From contig DATJGF010000184.1 in NCBI GenBank assembly GCA_035495315.1, positions 1 to 43,381 on the forward strand: 43,381 bases of DNA, in the 5' to 3' direction. Below the pieces are notes generated by a model. The model had not been told where the DNA came from. It did no database searches and was given only the letters and a program-made list of their open reading frames with translations. Positions 15,635 through 23,549 of this stretch are shown piece after piece. Made by a program: the position numbers and the translations under genes. Each line of letters opens with the position of its first letter. Position 1 is the first letter of the stretch. Source of the DNA: DATJGF01 sp035495315 (lineage in GTDB: Bacteria > Verrucomicrobiota > Verrucomicrobiia > Limisphaerales > UBA8199).

Positions 15635-16516
15635 CTACATCTTACTCAATAGCCAAGCATGAACCTCCGGGATACGCCGAACCGAAAGAGTAAGATGACC
15701 ATCCTCAGGCAGGAACAAGGCCTCGACATTCGGAATCCTTCTGGCCAGCCACTTACTGTGTGATACGGGAACCATTCGGTCGTGCTCGCCGTGCATCAGC
15801 AGAACAGGAATGTGGATCTGACTCAGTTCAAAACCCCAGGGGGTGATGAATGCGACATCATCATCAACAAGGCCATCCCTGCTCTCCCCCATTCCCTCAT
15901 GAACGCTGCGGAGAACGAAACTGGCAAATTGGGTTGTTAACACCGCGGCATCAACCGGGCATAAGACTGAATGCCAGGTCCGCACCATGACTTCTGGGTC
16001 TCCGCGTAGTAGTTCGGAGGTCTCTGCCTCCACAACCCGCTCACATGCCTCCCGGCTTTCGAGTGCGGCGCGTGTCTCCGCAACGTTGGTTTCCCCCATC
16101 CCGACATAATAGTCCAGCCCTTCGGCCGGGAAGGGTGCCAACGAGGCCAACACGGCTGCAGCCTCAACCAGCCCCGGCAGCAGAGCGGCACACGCCAGAG
16201 CATGTGGCCCACCTCCTGACACGCCCCAAATTAACAGGCGATTCAGGCCGAGAGCTTCTGCAATCGCAGCGACATCGTCCGCCGCGCTGGCCACCGTACG
16301 GCCTCGATGGGGAGTTGACGCTCCGTAGCCCGGTCGCTCGTAGCCGATCAGCCGAATGCCGCGCGACTGGGCGTCTTCGACCCAACCGTCATACAGAAGT
16401 CGGGAGTGTGGTGAGCCCCTGAGCACCAGAACCGGGACGCCATCCGGTTGACCCGCTTCGCTGACGCCAAGCTTGCGTCCATCTGCTGTTGAAATGATAC
16501 GCCTACTATCGTTCAT
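15635..16516 (-). CDS. Alpha/beta-fold hydrolase
   Basis: 293 residues. The oxyanion-hole segment is 'VLVLRGSPHSRLL' (the family HGxP with His replaced by Arg), the nucleophile elbow 'IWGVSGGGPHALA' with catalytic Ser (~residue 98), the acid in 'LLMHGEHDRMVPV', and the base in 'PEDGHLTLS'. 'GYERPGYGAST' is the usual segment before the elbow. The best comparison is to the broad 'alpha/beta hydrolase (pfam00561/12697)' group; neither substrate nor pathway can be told. No signal peptide. Its start overlaps the upstream frameshifted gene by 4 nt (ATGA-type), so the two were probably an operon. Confidence 0.88.
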   Translation of the reverse strand: MNDSRRIISTADGRKLGVSEAGQPDGVPVLVLRGSPHSRLLYDGWVEDAQSRGIRLIGYERPGYGASTPHRGRTVASAADDVAAIAEALGLNRLLIWGVSGGGPHALACAALLPGLVEAAAVLASLAPFPAEGLDYYVGMGETNVAETRAALESREACERVVEAETSELLRGDPEVMVRTWHSVLCPVDAAVLTTQFASFVLRSVHEGMGESRDGLVDDDVAFITPWGFELSQIHIPVLLMHGEHDRMVPVSHSKWLARRIPNVEALFLPEDGHLTLSVRRIPEVHAWLLSKM

Positions 16517-16823
16517 GCGGGACCTTGGAGCGCTGTGCGCCTAACGAAAAACTCACCGGTGCCGCGCTGCCGAAGTTCAGTATGCCGAACGACAAAGATA
16601 TGGGACCGCCGCTGCGAGTAAACATTGAGCGTGGTGTCTGAAACAAACACTAGCTGAGAATCACGAATGACTCGAATCTTGGCATCCTTAATCGCATGGC
16701 CATCACCGGAGTCAACCAGGTGAAAGCGAAACCGAACGTTCGCAGTACCATCCCAAATCACCCCTGGCAATAGGCCACGAGAAGGATTCCCGCGACAGCG
16801 CCAAGGACGGACATTGTTTTCAT
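16513..16823 (-). pseudogene. Small exported hypothetical protein, interrupted by a frameshift
   Basis: Reverse-strand reading from the ATG at 16823 gives a textbook signal sequence (MKTMSVLGAVAGILLVAYCQG) and then a stop at 16758-16760 just after CAGGGG. In the next frame the sequence goes on as 'VIWDGTANVRFRFHLVDSGDGHAIKDAKIRVIRD', a plausible mature beta-domain ('vrfrv.D..tg..i..A.v.v' as in CarboxypepD_reg-like folds), ending 4 nt into the hydrolase gene. Joining the two at the G-run makes a sensible exported protein of about 100 residues. The alternative is an ORF running to 16914 with no signal peptide and an unconvincing N-terminus. Real mutation or sequencing error cannot be separated here. 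Confidence 0.5.
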
Positions 16824-16984
16824 GCGCCCGGAGGATGTCTAACTTCCAGTAGTGTATCCTCACCCACGCCGCTTGGATAGTCTTTGACCACGCTTTATTC
16901 AGCGGATGGAACAATTGCCAGACAAGTCAGGATTTAGGTCGCCTTTCCAACGCGAGCCTGTATCCACCGCCACGACCGCCAGGC

Positions 16985-17057
16985 ACCATAAACCGCTGAA
17001 TGAAGCGGTTCAGATCGTTTCGCTCGCGCCACTCCCAGCTGAAGCTGGGAGTTAATG
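16985..17057. repeat. Palindromic repeat copy (AACCG-hairpin plus TTAATGAGAG end)
   Basis: Two hairpins in a row: AACCGCT/AGCGGTT (16991-16997 with 17004-17010) and ACTCCCAGCT/AGCTGGGAGT (17031-17040 with 17043-17052), the latter followed directly by TAATGAGAG. The same order (central AACCG/CGGTT hairpin, then a CCCxGCTGAA-type hairpin, then TTAATGAGAG) makes up the element inside the glucosidase gene at 42984-43096. The rest of 16915-17302 holds no gene that I can support. Confidence 0.55.
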
Positions 17058-17302
17058 AGAGAGGATACGACGGCAAATGAATGAGAGCAGAGACGACGGA
17101 AACTGCATGGATCCGATAAATCCAATGTTCCGGGCAAAGTGTCAGAATGCGAATGTTTGGAAGTTGACCAAAGCTACAACATGGTAGCGATTCCACGTGC
17201 CGGGTTTGCGTTCAGCTATTGGCCTGCGGTAAATGTGTTTACTTCCACCTGTCATTGGGTCGTTTTGCTTTCTCTTAAATCCATTCGCGATAACATAAGC
17301 GC

Positions 17303-19294
17303 GTGATTAGCGACCTCCGAACGCGGGCGATTTCGGCGCGGGAATGGCCGTCTGGATTGGTATCTGCGGCAGCGGAGCAAGGCGTGCTGGCGGTTTTGGC
17401 GCCGGAGTACGATTCGGAGCCGATTGTGCGATCGGCGCAACGGCTGGCGAGCAGCCTTAACGCACCTTGGATTGTCCTGTATGTTGAACGAACACAGCGG
17501 CTGCACGATGCGAATCAATCGGTTGTGGCAAAAACGCTCGCGCTGGCGCGTGAACTTGGCGCGGAGGTGATCACAACGGCGGACGAGAATGTAGTAGCGG
17601 CGGTTCTCCGTGTCAGCGGGCAGCGAAATGTCACCCACATCGTTCTCGGGAAAGCAGCCGCGGGAACTGGTGCCAGGTGTGTGTGGCGTGATTCATTGGT
17701 TCCGAAGTTGGTGCGCCAAAGCGGCGCGACTGAGATTCACGTAGTTAGTGCAGGGGATGCCGTGCGCCAGGTGCCGGCGGGAACGGTGCAGCGGACTCTG
17801 CGATCGCCGGTGGAGTATTTTGAGGCGGCGGCAGTGATTGGGGTTGTGGCATTGGCAGCATTTCTTTTCACGCCACTGGTGGGCGCACATGCCACCGCTT
17901 TGATCTTTCTATTGACCGTCGTGGTGCTGGCTTTCTTCGTCGAACGCGGCCCTACGCTGATGGCGGCGACGATGAGCGCGCTGCTTTGGGATTACTTCTT
18001 TCTTCCTCCGATTTACCAGTTCCGAATCACGCATTTCGAGGACGCGATGTTATTCGCGATGTATTTTGTGGTCGCGTTGGTACTGGGGCAGCTCACGACG
18101 CGGATTCGCACCCAGCAAGAGGCTGAGCGTGAACGCGAAACCCGCGCGACGCTGTTATACCTGCTCACACGGGATTTAAACGAATCGTTGACTCTGGACC
18201 AGATGACCAAACGGATAGTGCAACAGCTGGGATCGTTTTTTGGGGGACGCGTTGGGATTTTTTTGCCGGCGAGCGGAGACGGGCTTACCAGTTGCCCCGG
18301 CAACACGCTGCAACCGGGCCAGGGAGAGCAGGATATTCCTCTTTGGGTGCTGACGCATCGACAGCGGGCAGGGAAGTTTACCAGCAACTCTGCTGGCGCT
18401 AAGGCTTTGTATATCCCATTGCTGACGAGCAGTGCTGCGGTTGGGGTGCTCGGATTAGAGGTGGAGCAACCTTTCGGACTCTCGATTCATCAGGAGAGTT
18501 TAGTGGAAGCCCTTTCCAAAGAGATTGCGATGGCCCTCGATCGGCGTCGGTTGCAGGGGATATCGCAAGAGGCCAAACTCCTGGCGGAATCGGAGCGGTT
18601 GAGCAAAACGCTGCTGGACTCGATGTCTCACGAAATCCGGACGCCGCTGGCAGCGATCAATAGTGCGACAGGGAACCTTGCCGAACTGCGGGAAGATGAT
18701 GCTAAGACGCGGCAGGCCATGATCGCGGAACTCCAGGAGGCAACCGCCCGGTTGAACCGTTTAGTCGGGAATGTGCTCGAGGCGAGCCGGTTGGAATCCG
18801 GGACCGTAAAACCCAGGTTCAATGAGTGTGACACCAAGGAACTGATCAACGTTACGCTGGTGGAAATGGAAAAAGAATTGAGCACGCACAAGATGTCAGT
18901 CACGATTGAACCCGGGTTACCGATGATCCCGATGGATTTTGTGCTGACGCAGCAGGCGCTGATTAACCTATTGTCGAATTCGGCCCTGCATTCACCCGCC
19001 GGCACGTTGATTGAAGTCGGGGCCAAATTGGACGGCGACGAGCTTGTGTTATCGGTGGCGGATCGAGGACCCGGCATTCCGCCTGATTCATTGGCTCGCA
19101 TTTTTGAAAAATTCTATCGCGTTCCCAACTCGAAAACTGGTGGGACTGGGCTGGGTTTATCGCTCGTCAAAGGGTTCATCGAAGCCCAGGGAGGACGAGT
19201 TACGGTTGCGAGCCGGGCGGGCGACGGAGTGCGCTTCGAGCTCCGCCTGCCGCGCCTCAATCCGATCCTAAATGGTGCCGACGCTAACGTATGA
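17303..19294 (+). CDS. KdpD-like sensor histidine kinase lacking the N-terminal KdpD ATPase-like domain
   Basis: 663 residues, GTG start. Order: a universal-stress-protein-like region (~25-155, 'VLAVLAPEYDSEPIVRSAQRLASSLNAPWIVLYVE'), a four-helix DUF4118 membrane block (~170-265), a GAF-like segment (~285-410, 'FFGGRVGIFLPASG'), then HisKA with the phospho-acceptor His-443 in 'DSMSHEIRTPLAAIN' and HATPase_c with N-box 'ALINLLSNSALHS', G1 'VADRGPGIPP' and G2 'GTGLGLSLVKGF'. The Usp-DUF4118-GAF-HisKA-HATPase order is that of KdpD, which senses low potassium, but the ~370-residue KdpD domain with its P-loop is missing and no kdpFABC is in the window. It overlaps the regulator gene by 4 nt (ATGA). 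It sits ~1.3 kb ahead of glnK-amtB, so a role in nitrogen or ion status is possible. Confidence 0.88.
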   Translation: MISDLRTRAISAREWPSGLVSAAAEQGVLAVLAPEYDSEPIVRSAQRLASSLNAPWIVLYVERTQRLHDANQSVVAKTLALARELGAEVITTADENVVAAVLRVSGQRNVTHIVLGKAAAGTGARCVWRDSLVPKLVRQSGATEIHVVSAGDAVRQVPAGTVQRTLRSPVEYFEAAAVIGVVALAAFLFTPLVGAHATALIFLLTVVVLAFFVERGPTLMAATMSALLWDYFFLPPIYQFRITHFEDAMLFAMYFVVALVLGQLTTRIRTQQEAERERETRATLLYLLTRDLNESLTLDQMTKRIVQQLGSFFGGRVGIFLPASGDGLTSCPGNTLQPGQGEQDIPLWVLTHRQRAGKFTSNSAGAKALYIPLLTSSAAVGVLGLEVEQPFGLSIHQESLVEALSKEIAMALDRRRLQGISQEAKLLAESERLSKTLLDSMSHEIRTPLAAINSATGNLAELREDDAKTRQAMIAELQEATARLNRLVGNVLEASRLESGTVKPRFNECDTKELINVTLVEMEKELSTHKMSVTIEPGLPMIPMDFVLTQQALINLLSNSALHSPAGTLIEVGAKLDGDELVLSVADRGPGIPPDSLARIFEKFYRVPNSKTGGTGLGLSLVKGFIEAQGGRVTVASRAGDGVRFELRLPRLNPILNGADANV

Positions 19295-19992
19295 AGGCGA
19301 GATCCGAAGAGAACCCAATCGTGCTCATCGTTGAGGACGAGCCACAAATTCGGCGGTTGTTGCGGGTGTGCCTGGAAAGAAACGATTATCGCGTAGTCGA
19401 AGCGGCCAGCGGTGAGGAGGGGATTACTCGAGCCGTAGAACATCAACCGCAGCTGATTCTCCTCGATCTCGGCTTACCCGACATTGACGGCATCATGGTC
19501 CTCAAGCGCATACGGGAATGGAGTGAAGTCCCGATTCTGGTGGTAACGGTGCGCAATCGTGAAGATGAAAAGATCCGGGCGCTCGACAGTGGCGCCAATG
19601 ATTACATCACGAAACCATTCAGCACAGGTGAATTGCTGGCCCGCTTACGGGTCGCGCGCCGCTCGATGCGGCAACCGCCGAATCAAACGACTTTCAATTC
19701 CGGGGAGCTCGAGGTGGATTTGGCTGGACGGACGGTGAAAGTCAAAGGCGAGCCGGTGCGTCTAACCGCGACCGAGTACTCGCTGCTGCATTTGTTCGTC
19801 CAGCACGCCGGGAAAGTGCTGACCCATCGCCAGCTCTTGCGAGAAATCTGGGGCTCGGAGGAAGAGCACAAGACCGGACCGCTGCGAGTATACATGGGTT
19901 ACCTGCGGGAAAAGCTGGAACAGGACCCGGCCAGGCCGAAATTGCTGCTCACCGAGCCTGGCATTGGGTATCGCCTGGCGCTTTTGGATTGA
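19291..19992 (+). CDS. KdpE-like OmpR-family response regulator
   Basis: 233 residues. Receiver: acidic pocket Glu-15/Asp-16 ('VLIVEDEPQIRR'), phospho-acceptor Asp-59 ('LILLDLGLPD'), Lys-108 ('NDYITKPF'). The Thr switch position reads 'ILVVTVRNRED', the KdpE-like wording. DNA-binding winged helix from ~residue 130: 'VRLTATEYSLLHLFVQHAGKVLTHRQLLREIWG' and 'LRVYMGYLREKLEQDP...IGYRL', also KdpE-like. It is coupled to the kinase by ATGA overlap, so it is its likely partner. KdpE normally activates kdpFABC; those genes are not in the window, so the target is open, and glnK-amtB 0.6 kb downstream is a candidate. Confidence 0.93.
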   Translation: MKARSEENPIVLIVEDEPQIRRLLRVCLERNDYRVVEAASGEEGITRAVEHQPQLILLDLGLPDIDGIMVLKRIREWSEVPILVVTVRNREDEKIRALDSGANDYITKPFSTGELLARLRVARRSMRQPPNQTTFNSGELEVDLAGRTVKVKGEPVRLTATEYSLLHLFVQHAGKVLTHRQLLREIWGSEEEHKTGPLRVYMGYLREKLEQDPARPKLLLTEPGIGYRLALLD

Positions 19993-20512
19993 ATGGCTGG
20001 GCGAAGGGATGGCTTTAACAGATTTCTAACAATGGTTGCAAGAGAGAGAAGGATCTTTAACAGAAGGAAACTAAGATAACGAAGAGGGTGGAGGATTTCA
20101 GAAAAGTGGCTCCTCTCTCCAGCCCTTCTGAGAAATTACGTTGCAAGTTCCTGATTACGGGAGACAGACTAAGGAACCCCTCTCCCCTCAGAAGGGGAGA
20201 GGGAGACCGATCGGCAAACAAATTCATTAGGCCGTTGCATGGGGTCACAAGCAATCTTTTTGACTGCGCAGCAAGTTTCTTTCATGACCCATGGACGGCA
20301 CAGTAGAGGTGGGTCGTTTGATTGGGGCCTCGCGGAGCTGCCCTCCGATTTTTGGGGGCTCACGGAGCTTGGGCTTTCGACGGGCGTGACGTTTAATAAC
20401 TGACCACGGTGGGCAAATCGGCACAGTGGTTGGATCGATTAGGTTATGCTGGTGCGACAGGTATCCCCGCGAATTTACGGGAGATTTTTCGTGTAAGAAA
20501 GTTGTAAGAAAC
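19993..20512. repeat. Repeat-rich intergenic region upstream of glnK
   Basis: No gene seen. It contains two similar TTTAACAGA-starting stretches (20017 and 20057); a near-copy of the 'TTTCAGAAAA...GCTCCTCT' head found at 23403 (20097-20119); a hairpin CCCTCTCCCCT/AGGGGAGAGGG (20178-20188 with 20193-20203); and, at 20324-20347 and 20354-20379, two tandem imperfect copies of the GGGCCTCGCGGAGCT motif of the 408-483 palindrome. A direct repeat GTAAGAAA/GTTGTAAGAAAC (20493-20511) borders the sigma-54 site. Confidence 0.6.
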
Positions 20513-20528
20513 TTGGCATTTCGTCTGC
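20513..20528 (+). promoter_or_regulatory. Sigma-54 (RpoN) promoter of glnK-amtB
   Basis: TTGGCATTTCGTCTGC has the -24 GG (20515-20516) and -12 GC (20527-20528) separated by exactly 10 nt, the invariant sigma-54 spacing; the consensus is TTGGCAC-N5-TTGC. The start site would fall near 20540, about 50 nt before the glnK ATG. NtrC-type activation is the known mode for glnK-amtB in other phyla; no NtrC gene is in the window. Confidence 0.72.
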
Positions 20529-20588
20529 TAAACCCGTCCCATGATCCGCAACCAGCACAGGTCCATTCGGTAATCTACATCTATCCTC

Positions 20589-20927
20589 ATGAAAAAAATC
20601 GAAGCGATCGTAAAGCCATTCAAGTTGGAAGAGGTCAAAGATGCGATCTCAGGGGTCGGCGTAACCGGCATGACGGTTACAGAAGTAAAGGGTTTCGGCC
20701 GGCAGAAAGGGCACACGGAAATCTATCGTGGCAGCGAGTATACGGTTGATTTTTTGCCCAAGCTGAAGATCGAGGTGGTAGTTGATGACGAAGAGACCGA
20801 TGGCGTCGTTGAGGCGATCGTGAAAGCGGCCAAGACGGGCAAGATTGGCGATGGAAAGGTGTTCGTGTCGACCATCGATTCCGCGGTTCGGATTCGGACA
20901 GAAGAAACAGGAGCAAACGCGATTTGA
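20589..20927 (+). CDS. glnK: P-II nitrogen regulatory protein
   Basis: 112 residues, the standard P-II size. 'MKKIEAIVKPFKLEEVKDAI' opens the ferredoxin-like fold; the T-loop has Tyr-51 in 'RGSEYTVDFLPK', the uridylylation site in proteobacterial homologues; the B-loop is 'KTGKIGDGKVFV', which binds ATP/ADP and 2-oxoglutarate. The trimer senses carbon/nitrogen and energy status and blocks AmtB when nitrogen is plentiful. Directly followed by amtB (38 nt), preceded by a sigma-54 promoter. The glnK rather than glnB symbol is chosen from this linkage. Confidence 0.95.
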   Translation: MKKIEAIVKPFKLEEVKDAISGVGVTGMTVTEVKGFGRQKGHTEIYRGSEYTVDFLPKLKIEVVVDDEETDGVVEAIVKAAKTGKIGDGKVFVSTIDSAVRIRTEETGANAI

Positions 20928-20965
20928 ATTTAACACAAGCATAAAAACCACAATCCACTGAGCAA

Positions 20966-22498
20966 ATGAAAAGACTACTGTTTACCCTTGGCTTAAGCGC
21001 GCTGGTGAGTGCCAGCGCGTTCCGAACCCTGGCCGCCGATGCCGCCCCGCCGAAACCTTCGGTGGAGGATCGCCTCGCCGATCTGGAGGCCTACGTCAGC
21101 AATGGCGCCCGCCAGACCAACGCGGCGACGGCGCTGGCGACCACACCTGGCCCAGGACATAACGCCTGGCAAATGACCTCATCTGCACTGGTGCTATTCA
21201 TGACTTTGCCAGGCCTGGCACTCTTCTACGGCGGGTTGGTGCGCCGCAAGAATGTGCTTTCGGTGCTCGCGCAATGCCTCGGCATCACCGGGTTGGTCAC
21301 TATTCTCTGGTGGATATGCGGCTACAGCATCGCGTTTCACAGCGGTTCATCCTTCTTCGGTGGCCTCCAGTGGAGTTTTCTCAACGGGGTTGATTCGACA
21401 CCCAATACCGATTACGGCGGCTGGGTATCACACAATGTTTTTGCGATGTACCAGTTAATGTTTGCGATTATCACCCCGGCGCTGATCGTCGGTGCGATCG
21501 CCGAGCGGATGAAGTTTTCCGCGATTCTGGCTTTCATGACCCTGTGGATGTTTGTCGTGTATTTTCCGTTGGCACACATGGTTTGGGGAGTGGACGGCTT
21601 AATGAATGGTGTATGGAACGCGGCGGCCAAAATCAAAGCGATCGATTTTGCCGGCGGCACGGTAGTGCATATGTCTTCCGGCTGGTCGGCGTTGATTCTC
21701 TGTTTGATCCTGGGCAAACGCTTCGGCTTCGGCAAGGAGCCGATGCCTCCGCACAACATGGTGATGTGCATGATCGGGACCGGTATGTTGTGGGTAGGAT
21801 GGTATGGATTTAACGCGGGCAGCGCGGTGGCCGCGGACGTCATCGCGGCGAATGCCTTCACGACCACGACACTAGCGACCGCCGTTGCGTCGTTTGTATG
21901 GCCAATGGCCGAATGGATGCTGAAAGGCAAGCCGAGTGTGCTGGGCTTTTGTTCGGGTGCAGTGGCAGGACTGGTCGTGATCACGCCGGCGTGCGGGTTT
22001 GTGACTGCGAATGGCGCGGTCATCATCGGCATCGCGGCGGGTATCGTGCCCTTCTTCTTCTGCTACAAAGTGAAATCCTGGTTTGGTTATGATGATGCGC
22101 TGGACACCTTTGGCGTGCATGCGGTGGGTGGGACGATGGGGGCATTTCTGACGGGTGTCCTGGCTCGGAATGTCGCTAATGCCAATTTAGCCACCAACCT
22201 CAAGGATTACGTCAAAGACGGTGGGTTTCAGCCGTTGGTTCTGGAGCAACTCAAGGCTATTGGTCTGACCCTAGCCCTGGCGGTTATCGGCACCACCGTT
22301 ATTGCCTTTGCAGTTAAGGCGGTACTGGGACTGCGTCCGAGCGAAGAAGTCGAAACTGGCGGGTTGGATTTGGCGGAGCACGGCGAGGAAGGCTACCACT
22401 CCGACGTATTCAGTGGCCGGCCTGGATTCGCAGCACACACCGCGATGCCGGCAACTCTCAAGGTTCCGGCCATGGGCGAGAAGGCGGTGACAACTTAA
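20966..22498 (+). CDS. amtB: Ammonium transporter AmtB
   Basis: 510 residues. An N-terminal signal peptide (LLFTLGLSALVSASAFRTLAA) and a ~50-residue periplasmic stretch come before eleven membrane helices starting 'SSALVLFMTLPGLALFYGGLVRRKNVLSVL'. The pore His residues are in 'TVVHMSSGW' and 'DTFGVHAVGGTMGAFLTG', and the Phe-gate/vestibule motif in 'NTDYGGWVSHNVFAMYQLMFAIITPALI' is family-typical. It conducts ammonium/ammonia into the cell as a trimer and is gated by GlnK. The C-terminal tail ('EEVETGGLDLAEHGEEGYHSD') holds the 'G.D...HGE.AY' GlnK-binding motif, here with Gly-Tyr. The operon with glnK is clear. Confidence 0.96.
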   Translation: MKRLLFTLGLSALVSASAFRTLAADAAPPKPSVEDRLADLEAYVSNGARQTNAATALATTPGPGHNAWQMTSSALVLFMTLPGLALFYGGLVRRKNVLSVLAQCLGITGLVTILWWICGYSIAFHSGSSFFGGLQWSFLNGVDSTPNTDYGGWVSHNVFAMYQLMFAIITPALIVGAIAERMKFSAILAFMTLWMFVVYFPLAHMVWGVDGLMNGVWNAAAKIKAIDFAGGTVVHMSSGWSALILCLILGKRFGFGKEPMPPHNMVMCMIGTGMLWVGWYGFNAGSAVAADVIAANAFTTTTLATAVASFVWPMAEWMLKGKPSVLGFCSGAVAGLVVITPACGFVTANGAVIIGIAAGIVPFFFCYKVKSWFGYDDALDTFGVHAVGGTMGAFLTGVLARNVANANLATNLKDYVKDGGFQPLVLEQLKAIGLTLALAVIGTTVIAFAVKAVLGLRPSEEVETGGLDLAEHGEEGYHSDVFSGRPGFAAHTAMPATLKVPAMGEKAVTT

Positions 22499-22658
22499 GC
22501 TGCGCGACGCAAACCGCTCACGCATAGTCACGAGCACGTTCAACCGCTGACCCATGAAACGAATCCCGTGCGTTGACTGCGGAGTAGCTGCGGAGGAGGT
22601 CATAGCGCTCAAGATCTTGAGTCGAGCGACTGACCCCTCCGCGGACTTGGAGTCTCAA

Positions 22659-23387
22659 ATGAACCTTCATGCTGTTAGACCTGAAGCCGCATGCGGCAAA
22701 GTTGCCGCACCGAAGGGGACCGTCGTGACCATCGGACCCGATGCTGAAGCACGACATCTCCTGCGGGTTGGTTTGGAGCGGCAGGGGTTCATTGTACGGG
22801 AAGCCGCCACCGGGAGCGAAGGGGTAGAGGCCGCGAGGCTCTACTGCGCTGGCGCGGTTCTGCTGGACATGGCGGTGGCGGGTCCGGGCGGCCTCGAGGT
22901 GATCCACCGCCTTCGCGAATGGAGTCAGCTCCCAATTCTGGTGCTGTCGGGGAAAGCGGCAGCCTCGGAGGCAGTTAGCGTACTTGATCAAGGCGCTAAC
23001 GACTACATCGCCAAGCCCTTCATTATAGAAGAGCTTTCAGCACGCCTGCGTGCAGCACAACGATTCGCCCCGCCTTCACCGCCTGAGATCTTTAAATCCG
23101 GCAGCCTGACTGTGGATTTGACGAACCGGACGGTGCAGGTGGGGAATAGTTCCGTGAATCTGTCGGTAACAGAATACTCGCTGCTTCATCTGTTGGTGCG
23201 TCACGCCGGCAAGGTGCTGACGCACGCGCAGATTCTTTCGGAGGTCTGGGGTGCGGAGATGCGCAATAGAGTAAATTATCTGCGAGTGTATCTACGGTTT
23301 TTGCGCAAAAAACTGGAGAATCCATTTGAGCCCAGTTTGTTCATTACTCAACGGGCAGTAGGCTATGGTATCGCCATCAGGGAATAA
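22659..23387 (+). CDS. KdpE-like OmpR-family regulator with degenerate receiver
   Basis: 242 residues from the ATG at 22659, which has GGAG at a 6-nt spacing; an upstream ATG at 22554 would add 35 residues but has no ribosome binding site. The receiver resembles the 19.3-kb regulator, but the acidic pair of the phosphorylation pocket is replaced: 'TVVTIGPDAEARHLLRVGLE' aligns with 'VLIVEDEPQIRRLLRVCLE', so Glu-Asp became Gly-Pro (residues 26-27). Asp-70 ('GAVLLDMAVAG') and Lys-119 ('NDYIAKPF') remain. The winged helix is intact ('LSVTEYSLLHLLVRHAGKVLTHAQILSEVWG'). Without the acidic pocket magnesium binding should fail, so this is probably a phosphorylation-independent DNA-binding protein or a decoy. 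It lies 160 nt after amtB. Confidence 0.85.
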   Translation: MNLHAVRPEAACGKVAAPKGTVVTIGPDAEARHLLRVGLERQGFIVREAATGSEGVEAARLYCAGAVLLDMAVAGPGGLEVIHRLREWSQLPILVLSGKAAASEAVSVLDQGANDYIAKPFIIEELSARLRAAQRFAPPSPPEIFKSGSLTVDLTNRTVQVGNSSVNLSVTEYSLLHLLVRHAGKVLTHAQILSEVWGAEMRNRVNYLRVYLRFLRKKLENPFEPSLFITQRAVGYGIAIRE

Positions 23388-23503
23388 CAGCACGATAGAT
23401 CAGTTTCAGAAAAAGTGTAGCCTCCTCTCCATGAACCTGTAGGATTCTTCTCATTCTCATCGTGGTTGTTATCGACGAGGACGAGGAGGACGAGCGAAAT
23501 GTC
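23388..23503. repeat. Intergenic repeat remnant at the IS insertion site
   Basis: The head 'AAAAAGTGTAGCCTCCT...CCATGAACC' (23410-23438) equals the head of the MITE-like element at 12468-12700. Then follows a CGAGGACGAGGAGGACGAG stretch. The right terminal repeat of the element is not found downstream of the IS, so this copy is truncated or diverged. Confidence 0.5.
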
Positions 23504-23549
23504 TGAGGTTGCCTCGATTTGACGGACAGAGAATCGGACAAAATCGTGT

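Noticed and set aside
16927..17196. 89-residue minus-strand ORF
   Set aside because: It reads through the two hairpins of the 16985-17057 repeat; composition is odd (Trp/Cys/Arg scattered) and there is no ribosome binding site, so it is a repeat artefact.
17303..19992. Calling the two-component pair kdpDE
   Set aside because: The N-terminal KdpD domain is absent and no kdpFABC genes are in the window, so the potassium role is not supported; described as Kdp-like only.
20324..20379. CRISPR-like direct repeats
   Set aside because: Only two imperfect copies with a spacer of about 6 bp; no array or cas gene.
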